A stretch of DNA of 64,000 bases, taken from NCBI GenBank assembly GCA_963718635.1, contig OY970367.1:5642001-5706000 (forward strand), read 5' to 3'. Of the stretch, positions 1 through 9,600 are shown piece after piece. Source of the DNA: JAIOQJ01 sp963718635. GTDB lineage: Bacteria > Planctomycetota > Planctomycetia > Gemmatales > Gemmataceae. Below the pieces are notes generated by a model. The model was not told the DNA's origin. It saw only the letters and a list, made by a program, of their open reading frames with translations, and did no database searches. A program made the position numbers and the translations under genes. Positions within the stretch are counted from its first letter, which is position 1, and each line of letters begins with the position of its first letter.

Positions 1-300
1 TCGGGTGGCGCGGTTGATGCCTCCGGCAAGCTGCCGACCGGCGAGGCCTTCAATGGCCCGAAAGAGTTAAAGCAAGTTCTATTGAAGCGCAAAGGTCAAT
101 TCGTTCGCAACTTGAGCGCACGGATGCTCTCGTATGCGCTTGGCCGCGAGATCGAACAGGCGGACGAGCCCGTGCTCAACAATATCGTGGCCGATCTGGA
201 ATCGCACGACTATCGCTTTTCACGGTTGATACTCGGCATCGTGCAGAGCTACCCGTTTCAGCATCGTCGCAATCTGAGGGCGGAAGAGACGAGAGAGTGA
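1..300 (+). CDS. C-terminus of planctomycete DUF1592/DUF1588/DUF1585 cytochrome-like protein (partial)
   Basis: The reading frame is open from the first base, so the gene begins upstream of the window. The visible 99 residues contain DASGKLPTGEAF and a helical segment with RNLSARMLSYALGREIE and SYPFQHRR. This is the usual ending (DUF1585 region) of large secreted planctomycete proteins that combine a cytochrome-type haem motif with DUF1587/1592/1588/1585. Such genes are normally followed by a DUF1501 gene, as here (145 bp downstream). The precise substrate of the family is unknown. Confidence 0.75.
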   Translation, partial: SGGAVDASGKLPTGEAFNGPKELKQVLLKRKGQFVRNLSARMLSYALGREIEQADEPVLNNIVADLESHDYRFSRLILGIVQSYPFQHRRNLRAEETRE

Positions 301-445
301 TAGCAGCGACAGTAGATCGACGCTCCCGTCCAGCAAAACCTTAAAAAAGGACAGCCCGGCACAAATATTCATTGACATCGACCCTCCAATTCGCTTTGCT
401 TAACTTACCTGCCGGCTGCTGCACATTCTCCTTTAGGTCGATCAC

Positions 446-1758
446 ATGGATTACGCTGGATCAACTCTGACCCGTCGTGGCTTTGTACAGACCGGCTTCT
501 CTTCAGTGATGAGCCTGGGGATGGCCGCTCTGTTGGCGGAGCGATCAAAGGGTGAAACGGCTGCACGCAAGCCAAAATCACTTATCATCGTTTTCCTCAC
601 CGGCGCCGCCAGCCATCACGACACCTTCGACATGAAGCCTGATGCGCCCGATGAAATTCGAGGCGAGTTCAAGCCGATCGCGACATCGGTTCCCGGCCTT
701 CAAATTTGCGAGCATCTGCCTTTAATGGCTAAGCAGATGCATCGGACGGCGCTGGTGCGATCCATGGCGCATCGGGAAACCAATCACCTTCTGGCGACCC
801 ACCAAGTGCTCACCGGGGCTACAATTCCCGGCGGCAAGTTCGATCAAATTGCATCCCGGCACGATTGGCCCTGCTATGCCGGAGCGCTGAATTATTTTCG
901 CCCGCGCACTGATGGCATTCCGAATGGAGTGACACTGCCGACTTTCTTGATGGAAGGGCCATTGATCTGGCCGGGCCAGCATGCGGGTTTCATCGGCGCC
1001 AAGCACGATCCCTGGCACATCAAACAAGATCCGAACAAGCCCGATTTCCGAGTGGACAGCATCCGCGCCACGGATGGCCCGCAGCGGCTGCACGATCGCC
1101 AACGCCTCTTGGAAGAGATGAACCGCCTTGGCAAAGAAGGGACTGCGCTATCCGATCAACAGCAGCAGGCATTCAATGTTCTTAGTTCGGGCAAAGTGGC
1201 TCGCGCGTTCGAACTCGAGCGCGAACCCGCCAGCGTGCGCGATCGCTATGGCCGACATTCGTTCGGGCAGTCTTTGTTGCTCGCTCGCCGATTGACGGAA
1301 GCCGGCGTGCCTATCGTGCAAGCCAATATGGGGATCGTTCAAAACTGGGACACTCACGGCAACGCTTTTCCACGTTTGAAGAGCAATCTATTGCCCGGGC
1401 TTGATTCTGGGCTCTCCGCCTTGATCGAAGATCTACACGTTCGCGGCTTGCTGGAAGATACGCTCATCGCGACGTTCGGCGAATTTGGGCGGGCACCAAA
1501 ATCACCGCCGGGGGTCGCGACCACTGGGCACGGGCGCACTTCGCCCTCTTTGCCGGCGGTGGTGTGAAGGGCGGTCAAGTGATCGGCAAGACGGATAAGA
1601 TAGGCGCCGATCCGCTGACGCCGCCATATTCTCCAATGGACTTGGGCGCTACGCTCTATTCTTCACTCGGCATCGCAGCCGACGCCGAAGTGCGCGACCA
1701 ATTGGGCCGGCCGGTTGCGCTCAATTCGGGCCGCGTTATTGACGCTATCTATGGCTAA
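446..1758 (+). CDS. DUF1501 family exported protein (frameshifted)
   Basis: The N-terminus has a twin-arginine signal (TRRGFVQTGF, then a hydrophobic stretch), so the protein is probably exported by Tat. The body matches DUF1501 (alkaline-phosphatase-like fold): FLTGAASHHDTFDMKP, RETNHLLATHQVLTG, NWDTHGN and TFGEFGRAPK. The first frame stops at 1567. Reading on one frame back from the A run near 1498-1501 restores the expected GGRDHWARAHF and GGGVKGGQVIG and ends at 1758. One missing A would explain the break. The gene follows its usual partner, the DUF1585-type protein. Its end overlaps the convergent next gene by 4 bp. Confidence 0.85.
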
Positions 1759-2945
1759 ATCGCCTTTGCGCTGGCAGCGATTTTCGCTGCCAGAAAATTG
1801 ACGCCGTCCGCTCGTTGCCGCGCCGCCTCGGCGATGCCGGCATAGTCTTTCGCTTCACGACATAGCTCATACACGCCCGGACACGACATCGGCCGATTCT
1901 GTGTGGCAAGGTACTTCTTCGCCACCTCGACGGCTTCGCTCCGGCGGCCAATTCGCAGCAACAAGTTGAGATAGACCTCGGCCGGGAACGTATTGCCTTC
2001 CGCAAAGGCAGGCTCGATCTTGTCCCGAAAGTGCTGCAAGCCCTCTTCGACTTTAATCCCGGCCGTCACCTCCAGCAGAATCTTGTAGTCCGAATAGGTT
2101 CTCTCGAACGGCGGGTCAGCTTCATTGCGAAAGTGGACGGCCAATTTTTCCCCGTAAGCGGCCAACTCGCGTGCCATCTCGACTTCGATGCCGGCAGTCA
2201 GTTCCAAGCTCATTTGCACGACGGAATAGAGATGCGACGTATCGATGTGATAAGCGTCTTCGGCAAACAGGTACGGCCGGCCGTGCAGCACTTCGATGAT
2301 GTTGTTTGTCTGCGGGAAGGTATCGCCGCGCATCACAATATCGGACCCAAGGCGCTCTAAAAGCTGGTCGTGTAGCGAGCGCACAAGCAGCTTGATGCAC
2401 TCCTGCTTCGCCTCAGGCTTGGCCGAGAAATCCTGCTGGCCAAACGTGGTGATCGCGTTGCAAATGCCATAGCGCTGTAGCAACAGGTGGAAGCCTTTGG
2501 CGGGATCGACCCCATGATAAAGAGCAACCTCGATCACCGGCTGGGGGTCCTTTTCCGCATTGAATTGATAATCGCGAATATAGTCGCGCACCGGCTGAGG
2601 CTCGCCAAGCATGTTGAAGTAGAACCAGCCTCGGAGGATGTCGTCTTTTTGCAGATAGAGCGCCCCTACGGCACGGCCCGCTTCGCGAATGGCTTCTTCG
2701 TACGCCTCGTGAGTTTCCGCAGGCAGATCCCCGGCGCCACCCGTGGGGAAGGGCGCTGCGCCTAGCTCGACGCGTTTCTTCATCAGCAGCGCGTAAAAGA
2801 GCGAATGATAGTCACCCAGTTCGCGCGACGCTTCGCCCAAAAGCTTGATGGCTGCTTCAGGCCCTTCCTTCGCAAGAGTCTGTTCCAACTTCGCAAACGT
2901 CTCGGGCGCCAGGGTAGGCGGCGGCATTTCATCCATATCGAGCAT
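1755..2945 (-). CDS. Conserved hypothetical protein, 396 aa, helical
   Basis: I do not recognise a named family. The protein has no signal peptide or membrane segment and is rich in short amphipathic helices (for example LYLNLLLRIGRRSEAVEVAKKY near the C-terminus), suggesting a TPR-like helical repeat scaffold. It begins MLDMDEMPPPTLAPETF. Codon use is like the neighbours and the frame is uninterrupted for nearly 1.2 kb. It is convergent with the DUF1501 gene. Confidence 0.7.
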   Translation of the reverse strand: MLDMDEMPPPTLAPETFAKLEQTLAKEGPEAAIKLLGEASRELGDYHSLFYALLMKKRVELGAAPFPTGGAGDLPAETHEAYEEAIREAGRAVGALYLQKDDILRGWFYFNMLGEPQPVRDYIRDYQFNAEKDPQPVIEVALYHGVDPAKGFHLLLQRYGICNAITTFGQQDFSAKPEAKQECIKLLVRSLHDQLLERLGSDIVMRGDTFPQTNNIIEVLHGRPYLFAEDAYHIDTSHLYSVVQMSLELTAGIEVEMARELAAYGEKLAVHFRNEADPPFERTYSDYKILLEVTAGIKVEEGLQHFRDKIEPAFAEGNTFPAEVYLNLLLRIGRRSEAVEVAKKYLATQNRPMSCPGVYELCREAKDYAGIAEAARQRADGVNFLAAKIAASAKAI

Positions 2946-3094
2946 TGGTTGATCACCAGCAACTTGGAGTGAGAGAGAGGTATTCTACCACTCCCGAAGC
3001 TGATTTGAACTTGGCGACGTGCGAAATGAGCAAAAAGGGGGCTTGTACAGTCGAGCCCGCCGCATGTTCAAACGGCTGGGTCATGAATTGCGAC

Positions 3095-3366
3095 TCACCA
3101 CTCTAGCAGGCTCGCGGTGTCTAACTCTAAATCAACGACCACGACCTGCTCCCCGCCGTCCATCAACCTGCCATCTGGCAGATCTGGGACGTAAATTACT
3201 TCCCAGACTACCGGCGCTTGGAAGCGGGACGCCGCTTTTCGTATGTTGCTGGGCTGGTACTAATGTGACGCCAGGGGTACTGGCCACCCAAGTCGGCGAC
3301 AAAGGCATCGGCCCGGCGCGTTGCCTCCGCAATAGCCTCAGCGCGAGAAAATCGCACTCGTGCCAT
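3095..3366 (-). CDS. Small conserved hypothetical protein, about 90 aa (frameshifted)
   Basis: On the minus strand an ATG at 3366, preceded by a purine-rich CCGGAGG, opens MARVRFSRAEAIAEATRRAD, then DLGGQYPWRHISTSPATYEKRRPA. That frame stops, but moving by one base gives FQAPVVWEVIYVPDLPDG and VVVVDLELDTASLLEW before a stop at 3095. Neither half has a long open frame of its own. Together they make a compact 90-residue protein of a type I associate with planctomycetes. One missing base near 3226 explains the interruption. Function unknown. Confidence 0.5.
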
Positions 3367-3441
3367 TTACGCCTCCGGGTTTCGTGTCTTCACACGCCGG
3401 ATAGTAACTAAGACAATTCGCTCGATTCAATTCGAAAACAT

Positions 3442-3471
3442 TTAAGGCCCGCAGCAAGCCGCAGGCCTTGG
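3442..3471 (-). terminator. Stem-loop, possible terminator of the small cytochrome gene
   Basis: Arms AAGGCC and GGCCTT with a mostly paired GC-rich interior sit just past the stop at 3477. The leftward RNA would continue into a mixed A/T stretch, not a clean U tract, so this is a weak intrinsic terminator at best. Confidence 0.4.
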
Positions 3472-3476
3472 TATTC

Positions 3477-3851
3477 CTATTTCTCTTTGGCCCCGGCGGT
3501 GATCCACGATTTGATCATCGCAATCTGCTCTTCGGGCAGCGGGTTCTTTGGCGGCATTAGTTTCGCGCCTTTGCCGATCAGACATTTGAAGAGCCGGCTT
3601 TCATCGGGCTTCGCGGGAGAAACGATCTTCTGCACACCGGCAAAGTTCGTTTGCAGGTCGACGTTCGCCTTCTTCTTCTTGTTGTTATGGCAGCCGTAAC
3701 AATTTGTTTGCAGAATGGGCTGAACGTCTTTGGCATAGCTGACCGCTTTTTCGGCGGCCTCGACCGACCCGGTATTGCGTTCGGCCACACCCGTGAGGCC
3801 AAGCAATCCCGCTACTGCGACCACGACCATCGACCAGATATATCGCATCAT
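3477..3851 (-). CDS. Small secreted planctomycete-type cytochrome c
   Basis: About 124 residues. The likely start is the ATG at 3851, which places MMRYIWSMVVVAVAGLLGL as signal peptide; the open frame extends upstream but without a hydrophobic start. The mature part has one haem-binding site, NCYGCHNNKKKK, and later LMPPKNPLPEEQIAMIKSW, with methionine as the probable second axial ligand. This is the domain found at the N-terminus of many planctomycete surface proteins, here as a stand-alone protein. Role in periplasmic electron transfer is inferred from the haem site only. Confidence 0.75.
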   Translation of the reverse strand: MMRYIWSMVVVAVAGLLGLTGVAERNTGSVEAAEKAVSYAKDVQPILQTNCYGCHNNKKKKANVDLQTNFAGVQKIVSPAKPDESRLFKCLIGKGAKLMPPKNPLPEEQIAMIKSWITAGAKEK

Positions 3852-3916
3852 AATGCCCGCCCCCGGTTCACAAAATCGATTCTTCAAGTCTACAGCCATC
3901 TGCGAGGACCAGCAAA

Positions 3917-4732
3917 TCAATTGTGGCAACCGAGCGCGATTTTTTTTTGCTTCATCAACTTCTGCGGGATCAGGCTTAGATGCTTTTCATTCAAAAAGAA
4001 ATAGTTGACCGAGCGATCGCCCGGCTCGCGCTCGCGGAGATGGAGCCCGTCGTACCAGAACGGCCGATAGCCGTTTTGCTCCATCAGTTCAAACACTTCG
4101 TGAGCCGAGCTCGATTCATCGTCGGGATTGCCGGAAATCTCGATCAGCCAAGCGGGAGTGATGGACTGCAAAAGCGTTGTCGCGCCGCGGAGGCAGGCGA
4201 GTTCGTGGCCTTCGACATCGCATTTAACGAATTCGATTGACCGCAATGAGCCAAACAGCGAGTCGAGCGAACGAGCCTTCACCGCCACTGAGCGATCCGA
4301 CCCGGCTGCTTTTTGCGCAACAATCCGGGCTTCGTAAAAGTTTTCGCCGCCCGATCGATAATGCGGGACTTCCATCCGTACTTCAGCATCGCGATCGGAG
4401 ACCGCCACGTTGAAAGGCTCAACGTTGCCGAGCTTCAGACGTTTGAGATTCGATGTGAGAATCTCATAAGTGAGCGGCACCGGCTCAAGACTATAAACGC
4501 GGCCGCTCGGCCCGACACGTTCCGCCAGAAACTTAGTATAGAGCCCGAAGTTCGCGCCGATATCCACGACATAACTGCCGGGTTGAACCAGGTGGCGCAC
4601 GATGGCCAGATCGGGTTCATCCTCTTCGGAAGCCGAGCGCAGCGCATTGGCATAATGGATCTTTTTCAATTGCTGCAGCGCCCGATCGGGTAAAAAACGC
4701 AACGCCCAGCGCTTCAAGGTACTCGGAAACAT
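3917..4732 (-). CDS. FkbM family SAM-dependent methyltransferase
   Basis: 271 residues with the SAM-binding motif VVDIGANFGLYTKFLA, then GRVYSLEPVPLTYEIL, and the FkbM hallmark FVKCDVEGHELACLRGA. Family members methylate hydroxyl groups of sugars or polyketides; the substrate is not predictable here and there is no biosynthetic neighbour. Start at the ATG at 4732. The gene may share a transcript with the cytochrome gene downstream. Confidence 0.85.
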   Translation of the reverse strand: MFPSTLKRWALRFLPDRALQQLKKIHYANALRSASEEDEPDLAIVRHLVQPGSYVVDIGANFGLYTKFLAERVGPSGRVYSLEPVPLTYEILTSNLKRLKLGNVEPFNVAVSDRDAEVRMEVPHYRSGGENFYEARIVAQKAAGSDRSVAVKARSLDSLFGSLRSIEFVKCDVEGHELACLRGATTLLQSITPAWLIEISGNPDDESSSAHEVFELMEQNGYRPFWYDGLHLREREPGDRSVNYFFLNEKHLSLIPQKLMKQKKIALGCHN

Positions 4733-4826
4733 GCAATCACTCCGTGACAGGGCCTGCTCAATTGTTGAGAAGCCCTATTGAAACAAGTGCTGCGAAGCGT
4801 GTCTACTGCAAGAAATTACCGCCCAA

Positions 4827-4932
4827 GGGTGCGCCAACAGATTCGGGCGAGCGGCGCGGCGTAAGCCCGCCGTGTTTCCGAACCCACGGCGGGCTTACGC
4901 CGCGCCGCTCGCCAAAGAGAGTTGGCGCACCC
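4827..4932. repeat. R1 palindromic element, copy 1
   Basis: A long imperfect inverted repeat. The ends are GGGTGCGCCAAC and GTTGGCGCACCC, and the inner arms contain GCGAGCGGCGCGGCGTAAGC and its complement around a short centre. Other copies are at 5963, 21865 and 24365. It fills most of the 205-bp gap between the FkbM and hydrolase genes, and looks like a non-autonomous MITE- or REP-like element. Confidence 0.85.
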
Positions 4933-4937
4933 GGCCC

Positions 4938-5780
4938 TCAACCCCAAACGTGCATACGGCTGCGCAACGGCTCCGGCACGCTCTTGGCCACTGCCTCGCG
5001 TGTCTCTTCAATCTCGTAGCGCGATGAAACATGGCAGGCGATCACCAGCTCGTTCCGAAAGAGGTCCGCCCGTTCGATGAAGTCGTCGATGTGCATGTGG
5101 CCGTAGGAATGAATTTTCTCCCGTGGATGATTGACGCGAACAAAGCTCATTTCCGTTATCAGGATCGGCGACGAGTAAAACTCCGGGTTGTCGTCCAAAC
5201 CCGCCGGGCTGGTGTCGCCTGTATAGGCGAGCACTGCCAAACGCTGTTCCTGGGTGATCGGAACGCCGGCTAATTTGAGATCGCGAATCTTATCGCTTGA
5301 TAGGCCTTGGAAATCGGGCATCAGTTTCTGCCGTCGCTCCGAGACGATATAGCCCAGCGCGGGAACCGGGTGCGTCATGGCATAGGCCTTCACGCAATGA
5401 TCCCGCGAGATAGCCGCTTCATCGCCGGCGGCCATTCCTTTCAGGGTGCAACTCATCGCGCCGCGATCGAGCTTTTCCCAAGATCTCAACATCTCCCAGA
5501 CATCATCGACAATTTCCTCCGGCATATAAATTGTTGTCGGCACGGCCGCGTCCATGATCGCACGCCGTGAGACGAGAGTGGGCAAGCCGGCCAGATGATC
5601 GAGATGCCCATGAGTAATGAACCAGGTCGGCGTATTGAGAAAACTCCAAGGCATCGCCCCCGCATCGAAGCCAATATTCAGTTCCGGAATCCGCCAAACC
5701 GATTGCACCATCGCGCGGGAATAGCCTTCAATCGTCAATCCCCCATGGCGATGCGTATAGTACGAGCAGTTATCGATCAT
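4938..5780 (-). CDS. RNase Z-like metallo-beta-lactamase fold hydrolase
   Basis: 280 residues. The metal-binding motif is WFITHGHLDHLAGLP, with further candidate ligands in TGDTSP and GHMHIDDF. The layout (dinuclear zinc site, later Asp and His) resembles the ElaC/RNase Z branch, which cleaves tRNA 3' trailers, but the protein is a diverged member and could act on another phosphoester. Start ATG at 5780. No operon partner. Confidence 0.7.
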   Translation of the reverse strand: MIDNCSYYTHRHGGLTIEGYSRAMVQSVWRIPELNIGFDAGAMPWSFLNTPTWFITHGHLDHLAGLPTLVSRRAIMDAAVPTTIYMPEEIVDDVWEMLRSWEKLDRGAMSCTLKGMAAGDEAAISRDHCVKAYAMTHPVPALGYIVSERRQKLMPDFQGLSSDKIRDLKLAGVPITQEQRLAVLAYTGDTSPAGLDDNPEFYSSPILITEMSFVRVNHPREKIHSYGHMHIDDFIERADLFRNELVIACHVSSRYEIEETREAVAKSVPEPLRSRMHVWG

Positions 5781-5789
5781 AGCCCCGTT

Positions 5790-5841
5790 CGTTTTCCCAC
5801 GATTTCCTCGGGTTAGGCCTTCTGGAAATATTTCCAGAAGG
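5790..5841. repeat. R5 element, copy 1
   Basis: CGTTTTCCCACGATTT followed after a short gap by a perfect palindrome centred on AAATATTT with arms CCTTCTGG and CCAGAAGG. The same two-part arrangement recurs at 24031-24082 and, inverted, at 46664-46715, with a partial copy at 46298-46338. Confidence 0.7.
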
Positions 5842-5962
5842 GGTATGCGTTATGATGACAGTTGTTTGAAGATTGAACGTTTGAGTGTGCAAAGGTTATC
5901 ACTCTGGCAATTAATCATGTTAATGGAATGATTCCCCAGTGGCTGGTTCATGCTTGCCGCCT

Positions 5963-6075
5963 GGGTGCCAACCGATTCTGGCGAGCGGCGCGGCGTAAGC
6001 CCGCCGTGCTTCCGAACACACGGCGGGCTTACGCCGCGCCGCTCGCCAGATTCGTCAGAATCCGTTGGCGCACCC
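5963..6075. repeat. R1 palindromic element, copy 2
   Basis: Same family as 4827-4932, with a decayed left end (GGGTGCCAACC) and an intact right end GTTGGCGCACCC. The inner arms are nearly identical to copy 1. Confidence 0.85.
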
Positions 6076-6129
6076 TGTTACCGCGAACATCGGCTTGTTT
6101 ATACTGCCATGTCTGTGGATAATTCCAAC

Positions 6130-6403
6130 ATGAAAATTCTCGGCCATATTCAAAACGGTGTCGTGGTGCTGGAAGGGAGCAGGACTTTCCCGGAAGGCAC
6201 GCCGGTTTTCGTCTCTCCGACGCCACGCCATCGGCCGGAGTCCCTGCCGCCGGAAACAGAAATGGTGCTCGAACCCGGCAAACTGCCTTATGTTCATGCC
6301 GGCATCCCCGGCACTTGGACATTGACCAACGCAACAATCGCGCAGATTTTTAGAAGAGGAAGACGCCGAGATGATGAAAGGTATGTGGAATGTACCTTCT
6401 TGA
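6130..6403 (+). pseudogene. VapB-like antitoxin (frameshifted)
   Basis: ATG at 6130 gives MKILGHIQNGVVVLEGSRTF, then PEGTPVFVSPTPRH, typical of small antitoxins whose N-terminus is a beta-hairpin DNA-binding fold. The frame is disturbed at a run of five T near 6354. Skipping one T restores LEEEDAEMMKGMWNVPS and a stop at 6403, which overlaps the toxin start by 14 nt in the normal vapBC arrangement. An upstream in-frame ATG at 6109 is the alternative start. Could be a live gene with a sequencing error, but the toxin is damaged too. Confidence 0.55.
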
Positions 6404-6511
6404 CATCAACGTCTGGCGACGGCGTTTGACCAGCATCAAAATCACACCTCGGCTCGGGCGTGGTTCGACCCATTGCCGGCGGAAAGGCAACGACATACGC
6501 ACAGCCGCTAA
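6390..6511 (+). pseudogene. VapC-like PIN toxin fragment
   Basis: ATG at 6390 opens MYLLDINVW, the first beta strand and first catalytic Asp of a PIN ribonuclease. After a one-base break the frame AFDQHQNHTSARAWFDPLPA continues, as in VapC proteins, then stops at 6511. The remaining two thirds of the PIN domain, including the later acidic residues, are absent, so this toxin should be inactive. Confidence 0.55.
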
Positions 6512-6623
6512 AGGACGTTCTCTTTCAACAATCTAAGTCGATAAAATTAAACTGCCTCCGCTGGCGTCAGGTTCGGCGTCTTACCCACAAGAATCCGCCG
6601 ACTTCGAAAAGCGCGTAACACGT

Positions 6624-9600
6624 TCAAGGCGGCAGAATATTCGAATCCGGTTCAGTCTTTTGCAATTCAGGATGCGACAGCAACGACACGATGGAATCAA
6701 CACCTAATGGGCGTGACCAAAGCGGCCATGTCCAAGAAGTTTTGTCGACGCGATTGCCCGTGAAGCCACGTGTCGACAGTTTCTCGCCGTTTGCAAGTGA
6801 CAAGAAGAGCGGCCACGCCTCGATTGCGAGCCGATTTGCACCAAGCATGCCGCCGCGCTGAGAACGTGTAGGATCGGATGTTGGTTTGAACCACTGGTAG
6901 GCGTGCCGCCTGTCTTCGCCCGGTTCCCAATGCAACGATTGATTCGCAAGAGGGTCTTTGAAATCCCAAAGCTCAAAAATGCTTCGGCGTAAATGGTCAC
7001 TGGTCGTAAGTCGCATTATATCCCGGAGATTACCTTCGAGATAATCTTTGCGAACCATCTGGATTTGACTCGCCGCACCTGGGGCAAGCTGCGCGAATAG
7101 CGCCGTAACCCAATCGGCCTCGGCTCTTCGACAAGGAGTGATCCGATCCGAAATACGTCGAAGTTGCTCGCAAACATCTGGCGAAGTAGCTGAATCACGA
7201 ATAATGTCGAGTGCAACACGCACGGGATGTGTCGCCAGTTCGCGCGTCAGGTTTTTCGAGAGTATTTCTTCGAAGGCTCCGGCTTCTGGCCGCCCTGAAA
7301 GGTGTAACACCGCGATACCTGGCTGTTGCTTAACTCCCCACGAGAGTTGGACCGAGCCCTTCAGCCAGTCTGGACGTTCCTCGGGAGGGATAGAAGATAA
7401 TGTTCGCAGAGTTCCCAATGCGGCTAAGAAGGCCAAAGGGTTCGAGCCGTTAAGCCCAATGAGCGGCAGAGGCTGTAGTTCTGAATGGGAGGAAATTGGG
7501 GTTAGAGCAGCATTATAGCTTACCTTCTGCGGTTGCCATTGATCTTCTTGTTCAGCCCTGCTCTGCGCATGGTCTGCCAAGCGAAAGACAGCCTCATGAT
7601 AGGCCGAACCCCACCAGCCAAGTGTTCGAATGATTCGCCAAAATCTTTCTGGAAAGCTGGCGTTCCAGTCAGCTATTTGTTGCGCCGATGTTTCCAATTT
7701 GAATGATCTGTCAAACAGCTTCGCTGTGAATGGCTGCACTGCAAAATCATTTTCCTGCACCTCTTCAGCGAAAGGTCGTGCCGAACCGTGATGTGTTGTC
7801 TCAAGATGTAGTAACAAGTCCTCGTCGGTCGCCGTTCCGACAATCGCGGTGGAAAGCGATTCGTGGCGACCGCCCGCAGGATACTTGTGGATAGCGCGCG
7901 CCTCTTCGCGCTCGCGCCGAGTGCCGTATGGATCGCCCGATTTAGCAAGTGCCGGTAGTGCAGCTGTCTGTGGTGAACGACCCTGCAACATGCCTTGAAA
8001 ACGAGGGTCGAGTTTGCCGATGTCATGAAACAGGCCGGCTTGAGTATAGGTTTCTATCGGAAGACTGCACCCTTTCGCAAACTCGCGCGCGAAGGCCGCA
8101 ACTCCTCTACTATGATCCTCTAAAGTGATTTTTCGATTGGGCGCTTCGAACGATTCATCATCTTCCAGAAAGGTCGGGTCGTACTGGTATAGTCGCTTCT
8201 TGCTTGTGACCACGAATCCGCCCAGTGGGTGCGGTAGGGTATTGCGATTCTTGCGATTCTTGAGATGTTCAATCGCCAGCGTTTCAACCAACGATGAAGT
8301 CTCAGAGGGAACATTATCGCCCAAGCTCGTGAATAGATCGTTCTGCGCCTCGCTTGTTGTTGCAACCGTCCGTGACAGTCCTTCGATCACTTTAGTCAAG
8401 TTTTTCTCAAACTCGTCGTCGTCTTTGTCGAGAAGCGAGAAATCTATATCCTTCCGCAGAGCTGGTGTAAGCCGGAGAATCGCCTTATCGCGCGAGCGTT
8501 GAAATGCTTCTTCGCCGTAGTCGGCAAGAGGCTCTGGGAAATCTCCTAGTGCTTCTAGACCTAAAGCCGATGTGGGAACAACATACGTAGCGTTAGGCCG
8601 AACCTGGCCCGGATTTCCAATTACCTTAGTTCCTTTTTTTATTGGCCCCTTCCAACACAATGCCTGACGGCCGCCCCCCTCCCCAATTTCTTCATCCTGC
8701 ACAGATTCGCCTTCCACATCGCCGGACTCGTCCTTCGGGCTTTCTTCTGACAGCCATTTGCGGAACACGTTGATACGGACTGGAACAGCTTCGGACGAAG
8801 ATGGTGGACACAGGGCGACAATCTCGGCCCATTTAGCGGAATCGTCGCCGAGGTCGCTTCGAAAGACAACTTGTACGTCGGGCATACCCGCTCGCGGGCC
8901 ATGTAAGTATAAGGCCGGGTCGGGGTCGGGTATTGGGATTGGATTCGTCTGCACCCAGCAATCAAGGTGCGCGGGGAATAGCACAGGCGCGTCGAGCGAT
9001 GGCGCGTTGAGTGCAGAAAATTGCTCTGCGGACATTGTCTTTGTGTATTCGCGCATAGCGGCAATGCCAAAATCAACAGTCCCGACAGTTGCCTGAGAAC
9101 TGAGCCATTTCCACGTGTTCGCTAGGCTATCGCCATATATAGGATCAGCCTCAAGCGGATCTTCTTCAGGTTCTTGTTGATCGGCGCGGACCACAATGAC
9201 GGCTTTGGCTTCCGTCCGAGCGGCAACCCGGTTGAGACGGCCGAACCGTTGACGTAGCGCATCGAGACTGGCGCACTCACTTACCAAAGCGTGGAAGTCA
9301 AAATCGGCGCCGACCTCAAGGCATTGTGTCCCGACTACAAATTGCGGAGGTTTGCCCTTTGAATTAGAAAGTAAGGGCTTCAATTTTTCTTCAAAAATAC
9401 GATCCCGGTCAATAGGGCGCATCCTTCCGGTGAGGAGGACAGCATCTAATTCTTTTGCCAACAATCTCGCGCTTGAAACACGATTGACAATAATGCCAAC
9501 CGCCGTGAAATCCTTAGCGAGTTCGCGGGCTTGGTTTACTAATTCCTTAACTAATTCAACTTGTGCCTTTTTTCCTGTGGCTTTCTGCGCAACGACTAGC

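Larger units (their letters stand above)
5781..6129. other. Gene-free stretch with two repeats
   Basis: Holds an R5 element (5790-5841) and R1 copy 2 (5963-6075). Between them (5842-5962) I see no gene or structured element. Confidence 0.6.

Noticed and set aside
3019..3411. 130-codon plus-strand open frame
   Set aside because: Composition is not coding-like, and the opposite strand encodes a better-supported (frameshifted) small protein.
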